The notes under the pieces: generated by a model
What the model was told of the DNA's origin: nothing
What the model saw: the letters and a program-made list of their open reading frames with translations, nothing else
The model's database searches: none
In this document: positions 1-6,380 of the stretch, one piece after another
Numbering within the stretch: the first letter of the stretch is position 1
How the letters are laid out: each line of letters begins with the position of its first letter
Assembly: GCA_947446625.1 (NCBI GenBank)
Contig: CANFIE010000070.1
Coordinates: 1 to 12,362, forward strand
From: Acetobacteraceae bacterium
Lineage (GTDB): Bacteria > Pseudomonadota > Alphaproteobacteria > Acetobacterales > Acetobacteraceae
Reading direction: 5' to 3'
Length of the DNA stretch: 12,362 nucleotides
Position numbers and translations under genes: made by a program

Positions 1-53
1 AGGCGTTGAAGGCGGAACTGGTTGCCGGGCTGGAGGCCACACATGCGGCTTGA
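1..53 (+). CDS. 3' end of an unidentified upstream gene (partial)
   Basis: An open frame enters from the left edge (complete codons from base 3) and ends at TGA 51-53. The visible residues read ALKAELVAGLEATHAA, an amphipathic, helix-like C-terminus. It overlaps the start of the acyl-CoA dehydrogenase by 11 bases, the same style of overlap seen between the next genes, which supports a real gene end in the same operon. Codon choice (gcg, ctg, gcc, gag) matches the neighbours. Sixteen residues are too few to name a family. A CoA-transferase or another acyl-CoA enzyme would fit the neighbour, but that is a guess. Confidence 0.5.
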   Translation, partial: ALKAELVAGLEATHAA

Positions 54-1188
54 GATCAACGACGAATTGGCGGAGCTGCGCCAGCAATTGCGCGGCTTTG
101 TGCGGGCGAAGCTGGACCCGATTGCGGCTGAGATTGATCGCACCGGCCAGGTGCCGGAAGCGGCCTGGGTGGCGCTGCGCGAGCAGGGGCTGCTGGGCAT
201 GTTGCTGCCGGCGGAATATGGCGGGGCGGGCGCGGATTTGCCGACCTATTGCCTGACGCAGGAGGAAGTGGCGCGGTCTCACCGCGTGTTTACGCTGATA
301 CTGGATTACACCAGCGGGCTGACGCCGATTGGGATTTTGCGCCATGGCACCGAGGCGCAGCGGCAGAAATGGTTGCCGGGCATGGCGACGGGCAAGCTGC
401 GCGCCAGCTTTGGCCTGACCGAACCCGAGGCCGGCAGCGATGCGGCGGCGATGACGACGCGGGCGGTGAAGGTGCCGGGCGGCTGGGTGCTGAACGGGTT
501 GAAGCATTGGATCAGCGGCGCCAACAAGGCCGATGTGGTGCTGGTGATGGCGGTGACCGACCCGGTGAAGCGGGCGCGCGGTGGCATTGGCGCCTTTTTG
601 GTGGAGAAGGGCACGCCGGGCTTTGCGGTGACGCGGGTGGATACCACCATTGGCAGTGAAGCGATTGAGTTGGGCGAGCTGACCTTCACCGATTGCTTCG
701 TGCCGGATGATGCGGTGCTGGGCGACCCGGGCAAGGGTTTTGCCATTGCCATGACGTCCTTGACCAATGGGCGGCTGGGGGTTTCGGCGGCGTGCATTGG
801 CGCGGCGGACCGGCTGCTGGAATACAGCGTGGCGCATGCCAAGCAGCGCGTGACCTTCGGCAAGCCGCTGGCCGAGCGACAGGCGATTCAGTGGATGTTG
901 GCCGATAGCGCCGTGGATATCGCGACGGCGCGGGCCTTCATGTATGAGACGCTGCGCGGTGTGGCCGCCGGTCTGCCGCCGGGGATTGGGCCGTCGATCT
1001 GCAAGCTGCATTGCTCCGAGATGGTGGGGCGGGTGGCGGACCGGGCGGTGCAGATTCATGGCGGCGCCGGGCTGGTACGCGGTGGGCTGCCGATTGAGCG
1101 CTTCTATCGTGATATCCGGCATTATCGGGTGGGCGAGGGTGCTTCCGAGGTACAACGCATGTTGATCGCAAAGGATTTGCTGCAATGA
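43..1188 (+). CDS. acyl-CoA dehydrogenase family protein
   Basis: This is a 381-residue FAD-dependent acyl-CoA dehydrogenase, normal length for the family, expected to introduce an alpha,beta double bond into an acyl-CoA thioester in the cytoplasm and pass electrons to electron-transfer flavoprotein. The N-terminal helical domain runs to about residue 120. The first family signature is at about 124-136 (GLTEPEAGSD), the middle beta domain at about 125-235, and the C-terminal helical domain carries the FGKPLAERQ segment and the second signature (QIHGGAGLVRGG, from 337). The usual catalytic glutamate is present as E365 in VGEGASE. I chose ATG 43; a TTG at 22 in the same frame would add only seven residues that lie inside the upstream gene. 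The stop overlaps the next start (ATGA). Chain-length or substrate preference cannot be read; a role in acyl-CoA breakdown linked to the adjacent binding protein is inferred. Confidence 0.95.
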   Translation: MRLEINDELAELRQQLRGFVRAKLDPIAAEIDRTGQVPEAAWVALREQGLLGMLLPAEYGGAGADLPTYCLTQEEVARSHRVFTLILDYTSGLTPIGILRHGTEAQRQKWLPGMATGKLRASFGLTEPEAGSDAAAMTTRAVKVPGGWVLNGLKHWISGANKADVVLVMAVTDPVKRARGGIGAFLVEKGTPGFAVTRVDTTIGSEAIELGELTFTDCFVPDDAVLGDPGKGFAIAMTSLTNGRLGVSAACIGAADRLLEYSVAHAKQRVTFGKPLAERQAIQWMLADSAVDIATARAFMYETLRGVAAGLPPGIGPSICKLHCSEMVGRVADRAVQIHGGAGLVRGGLPIERFYRDIRHYRVGEGASEVQRMLIAKDLLQ

Positions 1189-2144
1189 TCGCTCGTCGTG
1201 CGCTGTTGGCGGCGCCTATGCTGATTGGAACGGCACGGGCGCAGCAGGGGTGGCCGGATAGGGCCATTCGCTTCGTCAATCCGTGGACGCCTGGTGGGCC
1301 GGCGGATTTGGTGGCCAGGCCGCTGGCGCAGCGGTTGAGCGACACGCTGGGCAAGCCATTCGTGATGGAGAACCGGCCGGGTGCGAATGGCACCATTGCC
1401 ACCGCGCTGGTGGGGCGGGCGCCGGCCGATGGCTATACCGTGCTGTTCGGCCATGCCGGGCCGATGACGATTAGCCCGGTGTTTCAGGCCAATGTGGGGT
1501 TTGACCCGCAGAAGGATTTCGCGCCGGTGACGCAGCTGGTGTCGTCTCCGTTGTGCATGGTGTGCCGGGTTGGGCTGCCGGTGCATTCGGTGCCGGAGCT
1601 GATTGCCTATGCCAAGGCGCAGCGCCAGCCGCTGACCTATGGCTCGGTGGGGCCGGCGAGCACGACGCATCTGGCCGGCGAGATGCTGGCGCGGATGGCC
1701 GGGGTGACGATGCTGCATGTGCCCTATACGGGGTCCTCGGCGCCGATTACCGACATGCTGGGCGAGCGGATTGACTTTGGCTTCTTCAACATGGGCGCGG
1801 TGATGGGGCATGTGACCGCGGGGCGGTTGCGGCCGCTGGCGGTTTCAACGCTGAAGCGCAGCGTGGCACTGCCGAACCTGCCGACGGTGCATGAGACTTA
1901 TCCCGGGTTTGAGGTGAATAGCTGGTACGGCGTGCTGCTGCCGGCGGGGGCGCCGGCCTGGCTGGTGCAGCGCTACTTCCAGGAGTTTGGCGACGCGCTG
2001 CGGCGGCCCGATGTGACCCGGCTGATGAATGAGAATGGGCTGGATGTGGAGGCGACGACGCCGGCCGCTTTTGCGGTGAAGATTGCCGATGACCTGAAGC
2101 GCTGGCGCGAATTGCAGGCGGCCACGGGAATTCGGGTGGAATGA
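1185..2144 (+). CDS. Bug/TctC-family periplasmic solute-binding protein
   Basis: This 319-residue protein is the usual length of the tripartite tricarboxylate transporter (TTT) substrate-binding family, also called Bug proteins, which capture carboxylates or similar small molecules in the periplasm. A signal peptide is visible: MIARRALLAAPMLIGTARA followed by QQGWPDR, with a twin arginine and a likely cut after ARA. Family landmarks follow in order: the ligand-loop motif PGGPADLVARPLA (about 34-46), ENRPGANG, DPQKDFAPVT, a HVPYTGSSAPITDML segment, a G-RLRPLAVS segment and LPTVHE. No TctA or TctB membrane genes are in view, so it is an orphan binding protein here. The start overlaps the dehydrogenase stop (ATGA), indicating coupled translation, and the end overlaps the hydrolase the same way. 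The ligand is unknown; the neighbours suggest an organic acid later activated to a CoA ester. Confidence 0.93.
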   Translation: MIARRALLAAPMLIGTARAQQGWPDRAIRFVNPWTPGGPADLVARPLAQRLSDTLGKPFVMENRPGANGTIATALVGRAPADGYTVLFGHAGPMTISPVFQANVGFDPQKDFAPVTQLVSSPLCMVCRVGLPVHSVPELIAYAKAQRQPLTYGSVGPASTTHLAGEMLARMAGVTMLHVPYTGSSAPITDMLGERIDFGFFNMGAVMGHVTAGRLRPLAVSTLKRSVALPNLPTVHETYPGFEVNSWYGVLLPAGAPAWLVQRYFQEFGDALRRPDVTRLMNENGLDVEATTPAAFAVKIADDLKRWRELQAATGIRVE

Positions 2145-2971
2145 GCATTCGGCGCGGCTTTGTGGCCATTGCCGAAGGCCAGGTGCATTACCGCGAGGCC
2201 GGCTGGCAGCATGGCGGGGTGCCGCTGGTGATGCTGCATGCCTCGCCGGGTTCGGCCAAGGGGTTGGAGCCGATGCTGGCGGCGTTTGGCCAGCACCGGC
2301 ATGTGCTGGCGCCGGATACGCTGGGCAATGGCGACAGTTGCGCGCCAGCCGGTGGGGCGCCGCCGATGGCTTATTATGCCGAGGCTTTGGGCCGGGCGCT
2401 GGCGGCGTTGGGGCTGGCGCGGTTTGACCTTTATGGGTCCCACACCGGGGCGAATATTGCGGTGGAGCTGGCCATTGCCGCGCCAGGGCAGGTGCGGCGG
2501 CTGATTCTGGACGGGGTTTCGTTGTACAGCGCGGCGGAGCGGGCCGACATGCTGGCGCATCATGCGCCGGCCATAGCCATTGACCAGAGCGGCAGCCAGT
2601 TGAACTGGGTATGGCATTTCGTGCGCGATGCCTATCTGTTCTGGCCCTGGTATCGGCGCGGGGCGGAGAACCGGCGTGGCGTGGGGCTGCCGAGTGCCGA
2701 TGAACTGCACGACAAGGTGGTGGAGGTGCTGAAGGCGGCGCGGAGCTACCATCTGCCGTATCAGGCGGCGCTGGCCTATGACAAGGAAGTGCGGCTGCCG
2801 CTGGTGCCGGTGCCTACCCTGCTGGCCTGCGCCGGCACCGACATGCTGATGGAATATTTTGAGCGGGTGCGCGCCCTGCTGCCGGCGGGGACCGAGACGG
2901 TGGTGACGCCAGGTGGTGGCGCCAGGCTGGGCGAGACGGTGGCGTTGCTGGCGGCCTTCCTCGATCGTTAG
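2141..2971 (+). CDS. alpha/beta-hydrolase-fold protein with a non-canonical active site
   Basis: The 276-residue protein has the alpha/beta hydrolase layout: an oxyanion-loop region HASPGS (34-39), a strand and turn APDTLGNGDS (57-66), a nucleophile elbow at 99-103, a cap region at about 130-210, and the acid position AGTDML (D234). The elbow reads G-S-H-T-G. Aligned without a gap to the usual G-x-S-x-G, the nucleophile position is H101, not serine, aspartate or cysteine. The C-terminal stretch that should carry the catalytic histidine reads TPGGGARLGETVALL and contains none; the last histidine is H204. It may therefore be a non-hydrolytic member or use different chemistry. It starts in an ATGA overlap with the binding-protein gene, so it belongs to that operon. 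The fold assignment is strong; the reaction is unknown. Confidence 0.88.
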   Translation: MSIRRGFVAIAEGQVHYREAGWQHGGVPLVMLHASPGSAKGLEPMLAAFGQHRHVLAPDTLGNGDSCAPAGGAPPMAYYAEALGRALAALGLARFDLYGSHTGANIAVELAIAAPGQVRRLILDGVSLYSAAERADMLAHHAPAIAIDQSGSQLNWVWHFVRDAYLFWPWYRRGAENRRGVGLPSADELHDKVVEVLKAARSYHLPYQAALAYDKEVRLPLVPVPTLLACAGTDMLMEYFERVRALLPAGTETVVTPGGGARLGETVALLAAFLDR

Positions 2972-3927
2972 GTCAGTTCGACTGGGTTCAGTGCCCAATG
3001 GGCGGCGAGGGTGCTGGGGATTTGGCCCTGGATGCCGCGCGCCCAGGCCTCGGCCTGCAATTCGGGCAATAGCGCGGCCTGGGTGCTGAGCAGGGCGGGT
3101 TTGGGGCGGCGGTTGAGGCGGGAGAGCTCCAGGCGGTCCGCGTCCCAGCAGCAGCCGATGCTGGGGTTGGGGCTGGTCTGGCCGTGTTCATGCCCGGCGC
3201 AGGCGGTGGCGAGCAGGGTGAGGTCGGCGGCGGGGAGGGTGAGCAGGCCCTCGTCGGCCAGGGTTTGGGCGAAGGCGGCGGCGCGTTCGCCATGGCCGAG
3301 GTCGAGGTCTTCGTCCTGGCGGCGACTGTCATGCAGCAGGGCAAAGAGTTCCACCAAGGCGGGGTTGGCGCCGGGGGTGAGGGCGGCCAAAGCCCGGCCA
3401 TTGGCCAGCACGCGCAACCAATGCGCCGGGCCGTGGATGCCGGTGCGGGTGAGGCGGTATTGCGCCATGACCCGATGCAGCAGGGCGGGGGTGACCAGGC
3501 TGGCCCAGCTGCCGAGTTCGACCAGGTAGGGCGCGGGCAGGCCCTGGGCGGCGGCGCCGGCGATGACGCGTTCCAGGTAGCGGGGCTGCGGGAAGCCGGG
3601 GGCCTGCTGGGTGGCGAAGTAGATCAGCGCCGGGGCGCCGCCGATGGTGAACTCGGCCTTGCGGTAGTCGTTGGTGGCGACGCCTTCATATTCGTCGAGC
3701 GCCGATTCGCAGGCGGGGGTGAGGTGCCAGATCAGGCCCTCGGCATGGGCGCCGGGCTGGGGCAGCAGGGTGGCCCAGCCATCGGCGTTGATGATGAAGC
3801 GCCAGTTGGGCAGGGCGATTCGCTTGGCCGGGCGGGCGGCGGGGCAGCGCTGCGCCATTTGGTCGGCGCAGAGGTTGGAGCCATAGGCCAGGTAGCGCCG
3901 CCTTGTGAGGATCATCGGGTTCGCCAT
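2968..3927 (-). CDS. gamma-glutamylcyclotransferase-like / HD-domain fusion protein
   Basis: From the ATG at 3927 the protein is 319 residues with two recognisable halves. Residues about 11-145 resemble gamma-glutamylcyclotransferases (GGCT/AIG2-like), which release 5-oxoproline from gamma-glutamyl compounds: YLAYGSNL near the start (12-19), then ALDEYEGV with the expected catalytic glutamate at E81, and the RYLERVIAGAAAQGLP block. Residues about 155-275 look like an HD metal-dependent phosphohydrolase domain: HGPAHWLRV (H165, H169), LLHDSRR (H199-D200), GHGERAA (H212), GHEHG (H246, H248) and CWDADRLELSR (D262, D264). Both sets of key residues are intact, so both domains may be active. In-frame ATGs at 3936 and 3915 are alternative starts; none has a good ribosome binding site. 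It lacks a signal peptide, so it is probably cytoplasmic. It converges on the hydrolase gene with overlapping stops and diverges from the small gene at 3980. The substrate is unknown. Confidence 0.85.
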   Translation of the reverse strand: MANPMILTRRRYLAYGSNLCADQMAQRCPAARPAKRIALPNWRFIINADGWATLLPQPGAHAEGLIWHLTPACESALDEYEGVATNDYRKAEFTIGGAPALIYFATQQAPGFPQPRYLERVIAGAAAQGLPAPYLVELGSWASLVTPALLHRVMAQYRLTRTGIHGPAHWLRVLANGRALAALTPGANPALVELFALLHDSRRQDEDLDLGHGERAAAFAQTLADEGLLTLPAADLTLLATACAGHEHGQTSPNPSIGCCWDADRLELSRLNRRPKPALLSTQAALLPELQAEAWARGIQGQIPSTLAAHWALNPVELT

Positions 3928-3979
3928 TGAGAACATAGAAGGAACATGGTAGGGAAAACTCAGCATAGGGAAGAGTGGG
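3928..3979. promoter_or_regulatory. divergent intergenic region with a short direct repeat
   Basis: This 52-base region lies between two divergent starts and must carry the promoters of both if each is transcribed on its own. GAACAT occurs at 3931-3936 and again at 3942-3947, one helical turn (11 bases) apart, which could be an operator, but a six-base repeat may be chance. It is locally more A-rich than its surroundings. No convincing -35/-10 pair is visible on either strand: TTGAGA (3927-3932) has a good -35 look, but the hexamer 17 bases further is TAGGGA, a poor -10. Confidence 0.3.
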
Positions 3980-4318
3980 ATGGCAGCAAAACGGCAGGCG
4001 GTGGTGCGCCCGTTGGAGGCGGCATTGGTGCGGTTGCAAACCCTGGCCACGCGCGGGGTGGTGCCGAACCGGATGGCGCGGGAGGTGGAGGTGATTGTGG
4101 CCGAATGGCACGCCGAAGCCGGGGCGGACAGCACCGAAGTGAAGGAAAGACTGGCGGAATTGCTGGAGCAGCTGGCCGACGGGGTGCATGACGCGGAGGA
4201 GCAGGTTTCCTACGTGGATGCCGATGAGCCGGCGGCGGCCAAGCAGGCCGGGCTGACCCTGGCGGCGCTGGTGGCGACGCGGGACGCGGTGGCCCGGGCG
4301 GCGGGTGCGCAAGGCTAA
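3980..4318 (+). CDS. small helical protein of unknown function
   Basis: The 112-residue product is not recognised. It has no signal peptide, no membrane segment and no cysteine. It is rich in alanine, glutamate and leucine and looks almost wholly helical: a basic N-terminus (MAAKRQAVVRPLE), a helix ending near EWHAEAG (43-49), an acidic amphipathic helix (about 51-75, KERLAELLEQLADGVHD) that could form a coiled coil, an acidic turn YVDADEP, and a final alanine-rich helix. The start at 3980 has a purine-rich GGGAAGAG stretch just upstream. The reading frame is supported by the lack of a better frame here and by the short gap to the HU gene. It is transcribed divergently from the GGCT-HD gene, so a shared regulatory region is possible. 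Function is open. Confidence 0.6.
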   Translation: MAAKRQAVVRPLEAALVRLQTLATRGVVPNRMAREVEVIVAEWHAEAGADSTEVKERLAELLEQLADGVHDAEEQVSYVDADEPAAAKQAGLTLAALVATRDAVARAAGAQG

Positions 4319-4341
4319 TTGCGGATTGATGCGGGTTGGCG

Positions 4342-4370
4342 CTGACATTCGGTGTGCAGTCGGCTAAGAC
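4342..4370 (+). promoter_or_regulatory. probable sigma-70-type promoter of the HU gene
   Basis: CTGACA at 4342-4347 (five of six matches to TTGACA) is followed after exactly 17 bases by TAAGAC at 4365-4370 (three of six matches to TATAAT). Transcription would begin near 4377, giving a leader of about 19 bases that holds the ribosome binding site. It lies in the 77-base gap after the small helical gene, where an HU gene would be expected to have a promoter of its own. The -10 is weak, so this is a candidate only. Confidence 0.45.
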
Positions 4371-4383
4371 TCCGATTCTCGAA

Positions 4384-4389
4384 AGGAAG
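4384..4389 (+). promoter_or_regulatory. ribosome binding site that fixes the HU start
   Basis: AGGAAG lies six bases before ATG 4396, a clear Shine-Dalgarno site at good spacing. It decides in favour of ATG 4396 over the in-frame TTG at 4336, which would add 20 residues that no HU protein needs. Confidence 0.75.
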
Positions 4390-4395
4390 CAGCCC

Positions 4396-4710
4396 ATGTC
4401 GAAGAAGTTCCTGACTGACGTCATCGCCAAGTCGACCGAGATGCCGACCCTGGCGGCAAACAAGCTGGCCGGCGAGATCATCGCCGCGATCAAGGCCGAG
4501 ATTGTGAGCGCTGGGCGCTTCAGCATTCCGGATTTCGGCTCCTTCGCCGTGCGCGAGACGCCGAAGCGGACCGCGCTGAACCCGGCCACTGGCGAGAAGG
4601 TGCAGGTGAAGGCCGGCGCCACGGTGAAGTTCAAGGCCAGCCCGGCCCTGAAGGAAGCCGCCCTGGCCGGCGTGAAGAAGACCAAGCGCAAGACCGCCGC
4701 CAAGGCCTGA
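4396..4710 (+). CDS. HU-family DNA-binding protein with a basic C-terminal tail
   Basis: A 104-residue HU/IHF-family protein, expected to bind and bend DNA as a dimer in the nucleoid. The N-terminal helical dimerisation part covers about 1-40, followed by GRFSIPDFGSFAVRE (40-54), the most recognisable HU block. The beta-arm is KRTALNPATGEKVQV (57-71), and P63 matches the proline that inserts into the minor groove. VKFKASPALKEA (77-88) closes the fold. A lysine- and alanine-rich tail KKTKRKTAAKA (94-104) extends past the usual HU length of about 90 and probably adds nonspecific DNA contacts. Codons ending in C (atc, gcc, acc) are more frequent than in the neighbours, as expected for a highly expressed gene. 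It sits between a likely promoter and a hairpin, so it may form its own transcription unit. Confidence 0.95.
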   Translation: MSKKFLTDVIAKSTEMPTLAANKLAGEIIAAIKAEIVSAGRFSIPDFGSFAVRETPKRTALNPATGEKVQVKAGATVKFKASPALKEAALAGVKKTKRKTAAKA

Positions 4711-4760
4711 AGCGCCTTTTCCGGCTGCGGCGCTGGACCTGAACGCCAGGGGCGTTCAGG
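4711..4760 (+). terminator. two stem-loops after the HU gene; possible terminator or mRNA-end structure
   Basis: Directly after the HU stop, AGCGCC (4711-4716) can pair with GGCGCT (4729-4734). Next, CCTGAACGCC (4738-4747) pairs perfectly with GGCGTTCAGG (4751-4760) across a three-base AGG loop. The 10-bp perfect stem is unlikely to be chance. No run of T follows on either strand, so it is not a textbook intrinsic terminator. It could stabilise the HU mRNA 3' end, terminate weakly, or be a protein-binding palindrome upstream of the amidase. Confidence 0.45.
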
Positions 4761-4795
4761 CTGCTGCGCTGCAACTTGGTGAAGGACAGGCCCTG

Positions 4796-6187
4796 ATGGA
4801 TTGGCAGTTGGACGCCACGGCGCAATCTGCGCTGCTGGCCACGGGGCAGACCACGCCCACGGCGCTGCTGGAGCAGGCGCTGGGGCGCCTGGAGGCGTTG
4901 GAGCCGAAGCTCAATGCCTTTGTGCATGTGGACCGGGATGGCGCCCGCGTCGCGGCTGAGGCCGCGACGGCGCGGCAGGCCGCCGGGGCGCGGCTGGGGC
5001 CGCTGGATGGCTTACCTATTTCGGTGAAGGATAACCTTTACGTGGCCGGCATGCCGGCGCGTTGGGGCAGCCTGCTGTTCCGCGACCATGTGCCGGCGCA
5101 GGATGATATTTGCGTGGAGCGGCTGCGCGCGGCCGGCGCGGTGATTGTGGGCAAGACCACAACGCCGGAATTCGCCCTGATGGGCCGCACCGACAGCCGG
5201 CTGACCGGCACCACCCGCAACCCCTGGGATTTGACGCTGACGCCGGGGGGGTCCTCGGGCGGGGCTTCCGCCAGCGTGGCGGCGGGCATTACCACCCTGG
5301 CGCTGGGCACCGATGCCGGCGGCAGCACCCGCTTGCCGGCCGGCTACACCGGGCTGGTCGGCATGCGGCCTTCCACCGGGCGGCTGGCGCGGCGGTATGG
5401 GTTTCCGCCCATGGCGATTGATTTCCAGGCGCTGGGGCCGTTTGCCCGCACGGTGCGCGACATGGCGCTGCTGTATGGCGTGCTGGCCGGGCCGGATGCG
5501 CGAGACCCTTATTCCCAGCGCTTTCCCACGGTGGAGGCGCCGGGGCCGGTGCGGCGGCTGCGGGTGGGCTGGCTGACCAGCATTGGCGATGAGGGCGCGA
5601 CGCCGGAGGTGACGGCCAGCGTGGCCGGGGCGGCCGGGCTGCTGGCGGGGCTGGGTTGCGCGGTGACGCCGGTGGCGGCGCCCTATGACCTGGCGGGGCT
5701 GCGGCGGATATGGGGCACGCTGACGGCTGCCGGGGCGGCGCGGGTGGCGCTGCGCTTTCCGGACCAATGGCGCGAGGCGGTGACGGATTCGATTCGCGCC
5801 ACGGTGGAGCGCGGCCTGGCGCTGCCGGCCACGGCCTATGTGGATGCGCTGGACGCGCTGGCGGCCTGGCGGGCGGATGTGACGGCGAATTGGGGCGCCT
5901 ATGACGCGCTGCTGCTGCCGACCAGCGCTGCCCCGGCCTGGCGAGCCGAGGATGAGGCGCCGCCGGGGCTGACCGTGGCGACCCAGGGCATGTTTGGTGG
6001 CTGGGTGAATGCGGCGGGGCTGGCGGCGATCAGCGTGCCGGGGGCGCCGCACCCGGATGGGCGGCCGATTGGGGTGCAACTGGTGGCGCCCTTTGGCGGC
6101 GATGCTGTGGTGCTGGAATTGGCCAGGCGGCTGGAGGCGGCGAGCCCCTGGGCCGGGCGCTGGCCGGCGCTGGCCTTGCAGGGCTGA
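4796..6187 (+). CDS. amidase-signature family hydrolase
   Basis: The 463-residue protein is the normal length for amidase-signature (AS) enzymes, which hydrolyse C-N amide bonds with a Ser-cisSer-Lys triad. All three residues are visible: K78 in GLPISVKDN, the cis-serine S153 in GGSSGGAS, and the nucleophile S177 in GTDAGGSTRLPAG; the 24-residue spacing between the serines is that of fatty acid amide hydrolase. The C-terminus has GLAAISVPGAPHPDGRPIG and the common ending IGVQLVAP...LELARRLE. The ATG at 4796 has GAAGGA (4781-4786) upstream. No signal peptide is visible, so the enzyme is cytoplasmic. It precedes the Liv-type importer genes on the same strand, suggesting it hydrolyses the imported compound or an intermediate. 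GatA of the tRNA amidotransferase is unlikely because gatC and gatB are absent nearby. The substrate is unknown. Confidence 0.94.
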   Translation: MDWQLDATAQSALLATGQTTPTALLEQALGRLEALEPKLNAFVHVDRDGARVAAEAATARQAAGARLGPLDGLPISVKDNLYVAGMPARWGSLLFRDHVPAQDDICVERLRAAGAVIVGKTTTPEFALMGRTDSRLTGTTRNPWDLTLTPGGSSGGASASVAAGITTLALGTDAGGSTRLPAGYTGLVGMRPSTGRLARRYGFPPMAIDFQALGPFARTVRDMALLYGVLAGPDARDPYSQRFPTVEAPGPVRRLRVGWLTSIGDEGATPEVTASVAGAAGLLAGLGCAVTPVAAPYDLAGLRRIWGTLTAAGAARVALRFPDQWREAVTDSIRATVERGLALPATAYVDALDALAAWRADVTANWGAYDALLLPTSAAPAWRAEDEAPPGLTVATQGMFGGWVNAAGLAAISVPGAPHPDGRPIGVQLVAPFGGDAVVLELARRLEAASPWAGRWPALALQG

Positions 6188-6380
6188 GACTCGGCGCTGG
6201 CGAGGGGTTGGGCAGGGCGCCTGATTCCTGGCCAGTGCAGGCGCGGCTTGCGCAAATATTGGGCGGCGGCGGGGCGCTGCGGCTGGCGGAGCGTGGGGTG
6301 GGGCGTGGCACCATCCTTGCTGCAAGGGCAAGCGAGGGGGCCGGGTGCCGTGCCCCGACCTGACCCGAGGAGCCAAGCGC
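6188..6380. other. 193-base gap between amidase and importer genes, with inverted repeats
   Basis: No gene is seen here. GCGCCTG (6217-6223) pairs with CAGGCGC (6238-6244) around a 14-base loop that itself contains the palindrome CTGGCCAG (6228-6235). GCGC recurs at 6241-6244 and 6250-6253. A smaller hairpin is CCTTG-CTG-CAAGG near 6314-6326. AAATATT (6254-6260) is the only AT-rich spot and could be part of a promoter, but no good -35 is placed for it. The region may hold the promoter or an RNA control element for the transporter operon. Confidence 0.35.
6367..6372 (+). promoter_or_regulatory. ribosome binding site favouring a TTG start
   Basis: GAGGAG lies eight bases before TTG 6381 and 11 before TTG 6384. 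It favours a TTG start for the binding protein. A GTG at 6345 in the same frame also has a purine run (GAGGGGG, 6334-6340) but only four bases away, and would give an unusually long region before the twin arginine. Confidence 0.55.

Noticed and set aside
22..42. TTG start for the acyl-CoA dehydrogenase
   Set aside because: It adds seven residues not needed by the family and lies deep in the upstream gene; ATG 43 is the natural start.
3927..3955. Promoter TTGAGA-17-TAGGGA for the small gene at 3980
   Set aside because: The -10 matches only two of six consensus bases; kept only as a comment on the intergenic region.
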